A stretch of 64,000 bases of DNA from Chlamydiales bacterium (GTDB lineage Bacteria > Chlamydiota > Chlamydiia > Chlamydiales > Simkaniaceae), in assembly GCA_024233395.1 (NCBI GenBank), contig JACKPR010000003.1:372001-436000 (forward strand), given 5' to 3'. The first letter of the stretch is position 1. Each line of letters begins with the position of its first letter. The notes beneath the pieces were generated by a model, which saw only the letters and a program-made list of their open reading frames with translations, did not search any database and was not told the DNA's origin. The translations under genes and the position numbers were made by a program. This document shows positions 1 to 7,865 of this stretch, in pieces.

Positions 1-209
1 TAGACAGTTGATTGTGCTTTTTCCATTTAGGTCCCCTAAGTTTTACCTTTCACATTAAATATGATACCAAGGGTTTTGTATTATAACAATAATAAAGATA
101 AATTTAATATATTATTAATATAATAATAAATATTTATTTATATCATTAATTGCATTAGAATTGCCTCAGAGGATTTAAAACTAGCATAAATTAAAGAAAT
201 GTTTGTATG
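1..209. other. AT-rich intergenic segment at window edge
   Basis: Very AT-rich DNA with runs of TAATA/ATTAT repeats around 80-145. I see no open frame with a ribosome site, no RNA-like fold I can defend, and no clear terminator for the minus-strand gene that ends at 210. It is probably the spacer to a neighbour outside the window. Confidence 0.5.
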
Positions 210-1100
210 TTAAGTAAAATCTTTAATAGTCTTGAAGTGAAGCTTTGCAACTTCATTCAGAGGGGCTTCACCGTGCTTTTGGACAAATTGTTGTCCTGCT
301 TTAATGACCAGCGAAGAGGCCCCCTTAGGAAGGGTTAGATTAAACTGAGAACCTAGCTTTTCGATCCCTTGGACAAAGGCGGCTCGAGCCAGTATAGAGG
401 CTCCTGCAACGACAATATCCTCTTCTCCACGGTGACGTTGGAAGAGCTCCACCTCAAGGGATTTTCGCTTCAGGGCATTTTCAACGACATGTTCATTGGC
501 AAATTGATCAATAATAACTGTTCTACAATCGGTCTTTTTAAGGAGTTCTTCAATTGCTGTTGCATGACCCCAGGCTAAGAGATGGTTGAGGTTTTTAAAC
601 TGGTCATAGAGCTCATTATATCTTTTCGGAAAGATTTGAATGATTGAATGAGGACATTCTTTTTTAATCTTATCGGCAAGTTTAATGATTGTGCTATCAT
701 TAAGACGTTTACTATCACGAATTCCCATTTTAATAAGATCTGAAATCATCTTTTCGTCTGCATATAAGGCTGCTACACAAAGGGGACCAAAGACATCTCC
801 TTTTCCAGCTTCATCAACCCCGATATGAGGGTTCATATCAACTGCAGTTTCGGGGTAAGTATATGAGACATTCCCAAGGATTTCAGGTTCGAGATAATAA
901 CTAATAAAGTCGTCTTTTTCTTTTCCCTGAACCATCAACTTTCCCGATTGGTAAAGGGTGCAGGAAACGCCCTTTTTTTTTGCTTGAAAAATGGTATAGG
1001 TCGGTTGCGAGAGTTCAAACCCCTGATCTTCTAAGTCTTTTTTGAGTTTAGGAGCAAGAGCTGTATTGATTTCAGTAATAAAATTAGATGGTTTACTCAT
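210..1100 (-). CDS. rnhC: Ribonuclease HIII
   Basis: Cleaves the RNA strand of RNA:DNA hybrids during replication and repair. The catalytic core begins with GVDEAGKGDVFGPL (residues about 94-107; D96 and E97 are the first acidic pair), followed by IRDSKRLND and a later conserved Asp in VIIDQFA. An extra N-terminal region of about 90 residues before the core is the substrate-binding domain that separates HIII from HII. I place the start at ATG 1100 (MSKPSNF), not the TTG at 1115, which would read into a palindromic repeat. The ATG lies inside the end of that repeat (GGATAGGTTCATG on the minus strand), so the element touches the gene start. Chlamydiae are known to keep this gene next to the small HTH gene that follows here, in divergent orientation. 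Confidence 0.93.
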   Translation of the reverse strand: MSKPSNFITEINTALAPKLKKDLEDQGFELSQPTYTIFQAKKKGVSCTLYQSGKLMVQGKEKDDFISYYLEPEILGNVSYTYPETAVDMNPHIGVDEAGKGDVFGPLCVAALYADEKMISDLIKMGIRDSKRLNDSTIIKLADKIKKECPHSIIQIFPKRYNELYDQFKNLNHLLAWGHATAIEELLKKTDCRTVIIDQFANEHVVENALKRKSLEVELFQRHRGEEDIVVAGASILARAAFVQGIEKLGSQFNLTLPKGASSLVIKAGQQFVQKHGEAPLNEVAKLHFKTIKDFT

Positions 1101-1263
1101 GAACCTATCCCACAATTAGAAATTCCAGAATTTGGACGCATTTTTTTTCAGAATCTGAGGCCTCTTTGAGCACCATACTTAATAAAGTAGGGCAAGAAGA
1201 GACCTCAGATTCTGGGAAAAAAGGCTTCAAAGGGTTGGGGTTATAATAGTGGGATAGGTTCAT
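1099..1263. repeat. Palindromic MITE-like element A (165 bp)
   Basis: The outer ends are inverted copies: ATGAACCTATCCCAC at 1099-1113 and GTGGGATAGGTTCAT at 1249-1263. The inside is also an imperfect palindrome: CAGAATCTGAGG near 1150 pairs with CCTCAGATTCTG near 1203, and the centre is TACTT-AATA-AAGTA (about 1177-1190). A transcript would fold into one long hairpin. It fills most of the gap between divergent rnhC and the rodZ-like gene, and its left end supplies the rnhC start codon. No transposase is nearby. Confidence 0.75.
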
Positions 1264-1340
1264 GCTATAACATTAGCAAATGCTTTAATTAAAATCACTA
1301 ATCGGTTAGCTTTAGTTTTTGTGAAACATAAAGTACGTAT

Positions 1341-1748
1341 ATGAGTGAAGATGTAAAAAAATTGGGTGAGCTTTTTAAAACTAAACGTAAAGAGCTTAAT
1401 CTTTCCTTAAAAGAGGTGGAGAATGCAACCTCTATCAGAATATCTCATTTGGAATCGATCGAAGAGGGAAAAGATGATGCGTTCTTGTCACCTGTCTACA
1501 TGTTAGGTTTTATGCGACAGTATGCAAGCTTTTTAGGAATGGATGGTGAGAAACTCATTTCTCAGCACCCAGAATCAATGAAGTTGGGAAAGAGAACCTA
1601 TGACTTTGCTTATGGCATTGGAACCCTTGAAAAAAGGGGAAGTATGGGTGGAGGAGTGAAATGGCTCCCTAACCTTGTTTGGGCAATAGTATCAGTCGGT
1701 GTTATTGTCATTGCTTACTATTTTGCGAAATATTTAGGTGTGATCTAG
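1341..1748 (+). CDS. RodZ-like HTH protein with one membrane segment
   Basis: A 135-residue protein with an N-terminal HTH domain of the RodZ/HTH_25 type (about residues 5-75: LGELFKTKRKELNLSLKEVE, then FLSPVYMLGFMRQYASFLG) and one hydrophobic segment near the C-terminus (about 107-132, LPNLVWAIVSVGVIVIAYYF). RodZ anchors MreB filaments to the inner membrane. The chlamydial version is short and lacks the large periplasmic domain, as here. The pairing with rnhC agrees with chlamydial gene order as I recall it (CT008/CT009). No strong Shine-Dalgarno precedes the ATG. Confidence 0.8.
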   Translation: MSEDVKKLGELFKTKRKELNLSLKEVENATSIRISHLESIEEGKDDAFLSPVYMLGFMRQYASFLGMDGEKLISQHPESMKLGKRTYDFAYGIGTLEKRGSMGGGVKWLPNLVWAIVSVGVIVIAYYFAKYLGVI

Positions 1749-1770
1749 CACTTTAATTCAGGATAGTTTC

Positions 1771-3792
1771 ATGCCCGAAAATCGGTTAATCAATGAAAAA
1801 TCTCCTTACCTTTTGCAACATGCACATAATCCCGTAGATTGGTATCCATGGGGTGAGGAGGCCTTTGAAAGTGCAAAAAATCAAGAGAAACCCATTTTTC
1901 TTTCTATAGGGTATGCAACATGCCACTGGTGCCATGTCATGGCTCGGGAATCTTTCGATAGCCCAGTTATCGCTCAAAGGCTTAACGATGTGTTTATTTG
2001 TATTAAAGTTGATCGAGAGGAGCTTCCTGAAATTGATAGTCTATACATGGAATTTGCTCAGGCTTTAATGGCTTCGGGAACGGGGTGGCCTCTAAATGTG
2101 ATTTTAACCCCTGATCTAAAACCTTTTTATGCGGTGACCTATTTACCCCCAGAGCCTCGCCAAGGAATGATGGGACTCAATGAATTGATCAATCATATCC
2201 AACAACTTTGGGAGAGTGAGGAAAAAGAACTTCTCTTTGATCAGGCGAATAAGCTTGTTGATCTCTTTGAAAAGTCTGTAACAACCCGAGGAGATGAGAT
2301 TCCTACAAATGGGCTGATTGATGAAGCTCTGGACTTCCTTTTTGAAACAGCTGATCCTGTTTACGGTGGAATGAAAGGGGCTCCAAAATTTCCCTTAGGC
2401 TACCAGACACAGTTCTTTCTCAATTACTCAAAAACTCATGAGGATTCTCGTCCCTTATTTTTTGTCGAAAAAACTCTTGAGAGGATGTATCTTGGAGGGA
2501 TCTATGATCATGTCGGGGGAGGGTTTTCTCGTTATAGTGTCGATGAAAAGTGGCTTGTTCCTCATTTTGAGAAGATGCTCTACGATAATGCGATTTTAGC
2601 AGGCGCTTATCTCAACGCGTGGAAATTTACAAAGAAAGAGGGGCTCAAAACGATTTGCCAGGAAGTCTTGGAGTATGTCCTTCGCGATATGAAACACCCT
2701 GAGGGTGGGTTTTATTCTGCTGAAGATGCTGAAATCGATGGGGTAGAAGGAGCCTTTTATCTATGGACAAAAGATGAGATTAGAGAAATTCTTCCTCCGG
2801 ATCAATTTGATCTTTTTTGCAATTATTTTGATGTGACAGATATTGGGAATTTTCAAGGGAAAAACATTTTGCATCGCACAGTCCCTATCGAAGAGTTTTG
2901 TGAATATCGGAACTTAAATTCTATTGAGACTGAAGGGATGTTGAAAAATGCCCTTACACGCCTTTTTGAAGAGAGACAAAAAAGAAAGCGACCTTTCAAA
3001 GATGACAAGGTTTTAGTTTCATGGAATGCCTTAATGATCGAGACATTTGTCCAAGCAGGGATGGCCTTTGATAATGCCACCTATGTCGAGGCAGGAGAAA
3101 ATGCTGCAAAATTTATCCGTGCAAATCTTTGGAAAAAGGGAAAGCTCTTGAGGCGCTATAGGGAAGGCGCTGCAGATTATGAAGGGTCTTTAGACGATTA
3201 TGCCTCTTTGATTCGAGCTCTGATTACTCTTTATGAGGCTGGGCGGGGTGAAGACTACTTGAACTGGGCATTAGAAATGACGTCTCATCTTGAAAGTGAA
3301 TATAAAGCCGATGAAGGAGCCTTTTATTTAACAGGGCCTAACCACTCCATTTTAATGCGACGTTGTGAACTTTATGACAGCGCACAACCTTCTGGAAATG
3401 CGCTTCATGCAGAAAATCTTTTGCGTCTATATCAGATCACCCACAACCGAGATTATTGGATTCAAGCTGAAGATATCTTAAAAGTTGCCAAAAGCTTTAT
3501 CGAAGCTTATCCCCAAGGAGCTTCCTACCATTTGATTGCGATTCAACGGTACCTGGATAAGGGTGCAACGACTCTCATGATTGTTTTAAATGAAAATAAT
3601 GATCTTGAAGAAGGGATTAAAAAGCTTATCTTTTCAAACTTTCACCCCCATTTATCGATTGCTTGGAAGAAAAATTCGGAAGACTATCCATCTGTTGAAG
3701 GGAAAACAACGGTTTACCCCTGCAAACAAGGGAAATGTCAACTCCCCATCACCGATTGGGATCAAATCGAAAGTCTAATTCATAGCCTTTAG
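1771..3792 (+). CDS. DUF255 thioredoxin-fold protein (YyaL/SSP411 family)
   Basis: A 673-residue protein matching the YyaL/spermatogenesis-associated protein 20 family. An N-terminal thioredoxin-like domain (about 1-165) contains KSPYLLQHAHNPVDWYPW and a CHWCHVM active-site-like motif (C51, C54). It is followed by a long helical region resembling the (alpha/alpha)6 barrel of N-acylglucosamine 2-epimerases, with GGIYDHVGGGFSRYSVD and HFEKMLYDNA. The family's reaction is not settled. The start is preceded by AGGATAGTTTC, a variant of the recurring repeat end. It lies 22 bp after the rodZ-like gene and is probably cotranscribed with it. Confidence 0.88.
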   Translation: MPENRLINEKSPYLLQHAHNPVDWYPWGEEAFESAKNQEKPIFLSIGYATCHWCHVMARESFDSPVIAQRLNDVFICIKVDREELPEIDSLYMEFAQALMASGTGWPLNVILTPDLKPFYAVTYLPPEPRQGMMGLNELINHIQQLWESEEKELLFDQANKLVDLFEKSVTTRGDEIPTNGLIDEALDFLFETADPVYGGMKGAPKFPLGYQTQFFLNYSKTHEDSRPLFFVEKTLERMYLGGIYDHVGGGFSRYSVDEKWLVPHFEKMLYDNAILAGAYLNAWKFTKKEGLKTICQEVLEYVLRDMKHPEGGFYSAEDAEIDGVEGAFYLWTKDEIREILPPDQFDLFCNYFDVTDIGNFQGKNILHRTVPIEEFCEYRNLNSIETEGMLKNALTRLFEERQKRKRPFKDDKVLVSWNALMIETFVQAGMAFDNATYVEAGENAAKFIRANLWKKGKLLRRYREGAADYEGSLDDYASLIRALITLYEAGRGEDYLNWALEMTSHLESEYKADEGAFYLTGPNHSILMRRCELYDSAQPSGNALHAENLLRLYQITHNRDYWIQAEDILKVAKSFIEAYPQGASYHLIAIQRYLDKGATTLMIVLNENNDLEEGIKKLIFSNFHPHLSIAWKKNSEDYPSVEGKTTVYPCKQGKCQLPITDWDQIESLIHSL

Positions 3793-3796
3793 AATT

Positions 3797-3850
3797 ATGA
3801 ACCTATCCCACTAAAATTTTTCGCCGAGTTTTTGGATTATTTTGGCTGAG
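3797..3850. repeat. Solo repeat end between convergent genes
   Basis: ATGAACCTATCC at 3797-3808 is identical to the left end of element A. CTAAAA at about 3811 and TTTTAG at about 3851 could pair weakly. No matching right end follows, so this looks like a decayed copy. It sits between convergent stop codons and may be used as a terminator, but there is no good U-run. Confidence 0.4.
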
Positions 3851-3859
3851 TTTTAGCTA

Positions 3860-4804
3860 TTATGTTGCTTGTGCAACTCGAGCACCTTTTTTCTCTTTAG
3901 AAGAACGATATAAAATATACAAATTACTTCCCACAATCACGGCAGCACCGATGATCATGTAAAGGTCTGGAGATTTGTGCCACCAAAAGGCATCGAAGGC
4001 AACGACCCAGAAGTAGGTTGAATAGTCGATTGGGGCTAGGGCTGAGCCTTGAGCGAATCGAAGGGCTTGTGCAATCGCATACTGTCCAGCAGCAGTGATG
4101 ACACCAACGATCGCAAAAAGACCCCAGTGTTCCAACGGCATGGCTTTCCAAGGCCCCCATCCAGCCCATGGAACAAAAGAAGTAAAGAGGAAGGGGATCA
4201 TCGCAAGCATCATCACGAGGTTGGGGTAAATCGCAATCGCCAAACTATGTTCTGTGGCAGCGAGTTTTCTCATTAAGATTTTATTGAGCGCTCCTAAAAA
4301 TGTTCCGAATAAAACAATAAGAGCTGCGATTTCAAAGGTTCCTGCCCAAGGACGCATGGCGATCATTACACCCACTAAACCGATTCCCACTGCAGCCCAT
4401 CGATCCCACGTCACCGATTCTTTAAGCATCAGGGCACTTAAAATGATCATGAAAAGAGAAGAGGTATAGCTGATCGTGTAGGTGGTTGTAAGGGAAGCCA
4501 AAGAAAAAGCGTACATAAACGATAACGTGTAAATCACATTCACAAAGAGACGAACGAGATGTTTTTTTGGATGCTGTGTTCCTAAAACTTGTTTCACTCC
4601 TCCTTGGAAAAACATCATGATCAAAAGAGGGGGAAGTCTTGTTGCAGCTCGAAGAAATGATGTTTGAGGAACGGAATAAGTTCCCATAAGATGTTTGACA
4701 AAGGCATCCGACAATGGATAAAGCGCTAGGCCGACAATCATAAGTAAGATTCCAAAAACGGCCCTGTTTTGGAGTTGACGTTTTGCATTATTAGTTACGG
4801 TCAT
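3860..4804 (-). CDS. EamA/DMT-superfamily transporter
   Basis: A 314-residue polytopic membrane protein with about ten hydrophobic helices and the two-fold EamA layout of drug/metabolite transporters. Typical stretches are SFLRAATRLPPLLIMMFF near the N-terminus, TTYTISYTSSLFMIILSALMLKE (end of the first repeat) and the second repeat ending near FDAFWWHKSPD. The start ATG has a strong GGAGGG five bases upstream. The substrate cannot be read from sequence; family members move amino acids, nucleotide sugars or SAM. The C-terminus is basic (SSKEKKGARVAQAT). It is convergent with the DUF255 gene. Confidence 0.85.
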   Translation of the reverse strand: MTVTNNAKRQLQNRAVFGILLMIVGLALYPLSDAFVKHLMGTYSVPQTSFLRAATRLPPLLIMMFFQGGVKQVLGTQHPKKHLVRLFVNVIYTLSFMYAFSLASLTTTYTISYTSSLFMIILSALMLKESVTWDRWAAVGIGLVGVMIAMRPWAGTFEIAALIVLFGTFLGALNKILMRKLAATEHSLAIAIYPNLVMMLAMIPFLFTSFVPWAGWGPWKAMPLEHWGLFAIVGVITAAGQYAIAQALRFAQGSALAPIDYSTYFWVVAFDAFWWHKSPDLYMIIGAAVIVGSNLYILYRSSKEKKGARVAQAT

Positions 4805-4970
4805 TTTCCCTCCAAATTTGAGTAAGGAAGGTCAATACTAACACTTTTAGGAAAATGGATAAACTCAATAAAAAACTTTACAGCCAGTTTTTCTAATCTA
4901 TAAATATTTTTTTAAAACTTTAACTTTGAACATAGTAAATATTTTAATAATTAGTAAATACTAATTTTTA

Positions 4971-4979
4971 TGTTATAAT
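4971..4979 (+). promoter_or_regulatory. Extended -10 promoter (TGTTATAAT)
   Basis: TGTTATAAT is an exact TGnTATAAT extended -10. It lies 27 bases before the ATG at 5007, within very AT-rich DNA. The same arrangement precedes the unknown genes at 21771 and 59743. No good -35 is visible, as expected for an extended -10. Confidence 0.5.
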
Positions 4980-5006
4980 ATTATGAATTACATATGAGGA
5001 GGGTAT

Positions 5007-6758
5007 ATGTTTGCTAATTTAGTGCTTGGTACACGTGTACCAACGACTCAGGAATCAGGTGAAAACCTGATTATCAAGGAATTAGAGCGTAAACGCTTAG
5101 AAATTAAAGAATTAGTTAATGGTCTATTAGGGCATCAAGCCATTCCAACCCCGTCTGACCGGGATATCTTCATCTTTATGCATCAACTTGAAGAGCACAA
5201 TGGAGCTGAGATCCCCTTTGAGGATCAGCAAAAAATTTGGGGTGCATTTCAAGAGTATTGGGGGCTTTATTGCGTTTATAGTGAACAGATTAAAGGCGAA
5301 ACCGTTGAATCAACAAAGGATGCTCTTCGCGCTATTGACCCTTCTCTTATCGGAGAAAGTCAATGGAACGAGGGTGATTTGTGGGTTGTTCAAATGGTAA
5401 AATCTTTTTTTTACTCCATTTCAAAGTGGATGGTTGGAGAGGATCTTATTGATTGCTATCGAGGACGGTTGACAGTCCTTGAGCCTCAAGAAATGCGCGA
5501 GTCAGAAACAGAGAAAGTTTTGCAGGTTTTTTCAGAAGTATTTCCTTCAACATCCGTCTCTTCTCTTAAAGAGATGAATCGTTATTTAGATGCAAGCGAA
5601 GATTGTGAACAAGTGCAATTATTTGAAGATCGCTTAGTGACTCATTATGATGGTTTGAGTATTCACTATCTTCAAAATCGACCACTGAGTGGTCCTCATG
5701 AGGGCTTTACCTATGAGCCAGTTTCTGAAATAGACATGCATTCAGAAACTTCTTTTCAATTGATCGACGAAGAGAGAGAAGTTGAAGAAGAGTTTACTTA
5801 TGACTTTACTTACGAACCAGTAGGCGGAGAATCTTCTTCACCTGCACTTGTCGCTAAAGATAGAGAATTAGATCGTATTCAAGAGGAAGAGGCTCCAGTG
5901 TCCTATACACCGATTAGTTGGAGAGTTTTAGTTGGATTGATCAATTCCCCATTTTTTTCTGAAAATTTTAAAAAAGAAGGTGTTCGGGAAATTAAAAATT
6001 TAGGGGATCTAAGGTTCGAGATTACCTTTCAAGATGATACTGTTCTTATTGCTGAAAGAACAAGAGATGATAACCTTTGCCTTTCTGGAACAGCGCTCCC
6101 AGCCTTTATGCAGAACCAATTTAGAAAGGCTCTAGGGAGAAATCCTGAGAACATTTTCCCATTTGAGAAGATCCAATCTGTTACTATTCTTTCAGAAGGT
6201 TCAAATCCCAAACTGAAGATCGATTTTGGTCAGAAAGTAGAGGGGATGATTGATGCGATTCCTTCAGGTGGATGGGAAGATATGCAATATCATCGACTTG
6301 TTATCGGTCCGACCCTTGTTGCTCAGTTTCCTGAAGAGGGTGGAATTGAATTTGAAGAAGGAAACATTCAAATGGGGCTCCATATTGAAAACTTTTCTTC
6401 TCTTCTTGGAATCGTAGGTCTTGGAAGCGCAACTTCTTGGACAGTTAGCAACCTTCTTTATCAAGGAGGGTTTACTGATTGGCATGGAAAAGGAAAGAAA
6501 GGATTAGATTTTGCGGTGAAAATTGATCGCATGACTGCTGATAAAAGTGGAAAGGTCTGTTTAACCATTTCTCTTCCTCCTCCTGATCAAATGGTGAAAC
6601 CAAGAGGAAATACGAAGAGCCCAATCGAAGTTATCGACCTTTCAACAACAGAAACAGGAGCTTCATGGGTTAGAAAATTCCTAGGGAGTTTTTCGTTTAG
6701 TCGAGAGGAGTATGAGCATTCATTTGCTCCAGTAAGATGGAAAGAACTTGAAGGGTAG
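5007..6758 (+). CDS. Unknown 583-residue protein with FTYEPV repeats
   Basis: I do not recognise this protein. It has a strong AGGAGGG ribosome site. The N-terminal half is acidic and helical. FTYEPV occurs twice (residues 234-239 and 267-272, the second inside FTYDFTYEPV) in an acidic linker. The C-terminal half (about 300-583) looks globular, with alternating beta-type stretches. There is no signal peptide or clear membrane segment. Its size, modular build and lack of a known family suit a secreted effector, but this is inference. It is convergent with thiN, with only 5 bp between stops. Confidence 0.75.
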   Translation: MFANLVLGTRVPTTQESGENLIIKELERKRLEIKELVNGLLGHQAIPTPSDRDIFIFMHQLEEHNGAEIPFEDQQKIWGAFQEYWGLYCVYSEQIKGETVESTKDALRAIDPSLIGESQWNEGDLWVVQMVKSFFYSISKWMVGEDLIDCYRGRLTVLEPQEMRESETEKVLQVFSEVFPSTSVSSLKEMNRYLDASEDCEQVQLFEDRLVTHYDGLSIHYLQNRPLSGPHEGFTYEPVSEIDMHSETSFQLIDEEREVEEEFTYDFTYEPVGGESSSPALVAKDRELDRIQEEEAPVSYTPISWRVLVGLINSPFFSENFKKEGVREIKNLGDLRFEITFQDDTVLIAERTRDDNLCLSGTALPAFMQNQFRKALGRNPENIFPFEKIQSVTILSEGSNPKLKIDFGQKVEGMIDAIPSGGWEDMQYHRLVIGPTLVAQFPEEGGIEFEEGNIQMGLHIENFSSLLGIVGLGSATSWTVSNLLYQGGFTDWHGKGKKGLDFAVKIDRMTADKSGKVCLTISLPPPDQMVKPRGNTKSPIEVIDLSTTETGASWVRKFLGSFSFSREEYEHSFAPVRWKELEG

Positions 6759-6763
6759 AAGAC

Positions 6764-7390
6764 TCATAGGTCAATAATTATGAGAGCTTTTCCTTCAATA
6801 AGGTTAAATTTCACAAGCTCTTTTGTAGAACGGTTTCGAATGGTAAGAAGCCCATCAGGGGTGATTAATTGATTATTAAGCTCCCAAAAAAGACCGTTTG
6901 TCGTGAGTGAGCAGGTGCAATAAGGGAAGATCGATACTGTTGCACCGACCTTCATTTTAATCGGATATTTTCCTCTAGAAAGAGGAATGCCGATCTTGAG
7001 TCCTTTCTCATGTTTATCTAGGAAGAAAAGTGAAGAGCCTTCTGCATGCTTGAGGAGGGCTTGAATATTACCTAGGGAATGATCGATTTCACCCCCACTG
7101 ATTCCCATCACCAAGCTGGGCAAAAGATCTTTTTCTTTAGCAAAGTTCATCGCTTTTTCAAAGTCTGTCGTATTTTGGTCAAAAATAGGAATCACTTCAG
7201 CGTTCTCATAGTGAACTTCAGTGGTTGAATCCATATCCCCCACAATATAATCAGCTGAGCAGTATGCGGCTGCCCCATCTGCTGCGATAATGGGAATATT
7301 TTTCCGTATTTTTTTTAGCATTTGATGACTAGGCTTATTCCCATTTAATAAGATAACACTTCGATACGAAGAAAGGAGGGTTTCAATCAT
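6764..7390 (-). CDS. thiN: Thiamine pyrophosphokinase
   Basis: Transfers pyrophosphate from ATP to thiamine to make TPP. A 208-residue protein with the family's motifs: IIAADGAAAYC, YIVGDMDS (metal-binding acidic pair) and QNTTDFEKAMNFA, followed by GISGGEIDHSLGN. The length is normal. It is the second gene of an operon: its start overlaps the upstream SemiSWEET gene by 8 bp, and the operon is led by a TPP riboswitch. This indicates salvage of imported thiamine. Confidence 0.92.
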   Translation of the reverse strand: MIETLLSSYRSVILLNGNKPSHQMLKKIRKNIPIIAADGAAAYCSADYIVGDMDSTTEVHYENAEVIPIFDQNTTDFEKAMNFAKEKDLLPSLVMGISGGEIDHSLGNIQALLKHAEGSSLFFLDKHEKGLKIGIPLSRGKYPIKMKVGATVSIFPYCTCSLTTNGLFWELNNQLITPDGLLTIRNRSTKELVKFNLIEGKALIIIDL

Positions 7391-7658
7391 AGGATAGATT
7401 TTCTTTAGCAGAGTATCGAATTTTAAAGATCATGAGGATAATCGTTAAGACAGTCATAATTAGATTGGTCACTAAAATGGTCATCGTTTGTGTTAGAAAA
7501 CCATAAATGACCCAACTGAGTGAGCAGATCAGAAAGTTAATGATCATTGATAAAGAAAGATCATTTGAAGAGCGCGTCCTATAGATCTTTATGATTTGTG
7601 GAATGAGTGAAAATATGGATGTTATGGATGCTATGCAACTTATTGTAAATAAAATCAT
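7383..7658 (-). CDS. SemiSWEET/PQ-loop transporter, candidate thiamine importer
   Basis: A 91-residue protein with three hydrophobic helices and a PQ-loop motif (SLIPQIIKIYRTRSSNDLS, then LSWVIYGFL), as in bacterial SemiSWEET half-transporters, which dimerise. Known SemiSWEETs move sugars. Here the gene directly follows a TPP riboswitch and overlaps thiamine pyrophosphokinase, so thiamine or a precursor is the more likely substrate. The SWEET fold is related in shape to the PnuC/PnuT vitamin transporters. GGAGGA, 7-8 bases before the ATG, is also the 3' edge of the riboswitch. Confidence 0.85.
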   Translation of the reverse strand: MILFTISCIASITSIFSLIPQIIKIYRTRSSNDLSLSMIINFLICSLSWVIYGFLTQTMTILVTNLIMTVLTIILMIFKIRYSAKENLSYD

Positions 7659-7664
7659 CTTAAA

Positions 7665-7739
7665 TTCCTCCGCTAGAATTACCTAGATCAGGTTTTGCGG
7701 GTTAGTAGACTTTCTACTTCTCAGCCATCAGGCACCCCG
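7665..7739 (-). promoter_or_regulatory. TPP riboswitch (THI box)
   Basis: On the minus strand the conserved elements appear in order: GGGGTGCC, CTGATGGCTGAGA, ACCC, ACCTGATCT, GGTAATTCTAGCGGAGGA. This is the TPP aptamer consensus, with the CUGAGA and GAACCUGAUC cores recognisable (here AAACCTGATC). The P3 arm is short (AGTAGAAAGTCTACT). The GGAGGA at the 3' edge is the only good ribosome site for the SemiSWEET gene, which suggests that ligand binding hides the ribosome site rather than terminating transcription. No U-tract terminator lies between aptamer and ATG. Confidence 0.95.
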
Positions 7740-7865
7740 ATTAAAACAGTCGCTAAATCATAACACCAATCATAGTTTTTTACAAGGTCCAGTGTACCGA
7801 AACAGGGCTAACTAGACAATAATCACAAAAATTGAGAATATCGATCAAAACAATAGGATGCATCC

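Noticed and set aside
1099..1263. Reading element A simply as a bidirectional terminator of divergent genes
   Set aside because: The flanking genes diverge from it, so no transcript needs ending there, and its end sequence and length recur elsewhere with other contexts.
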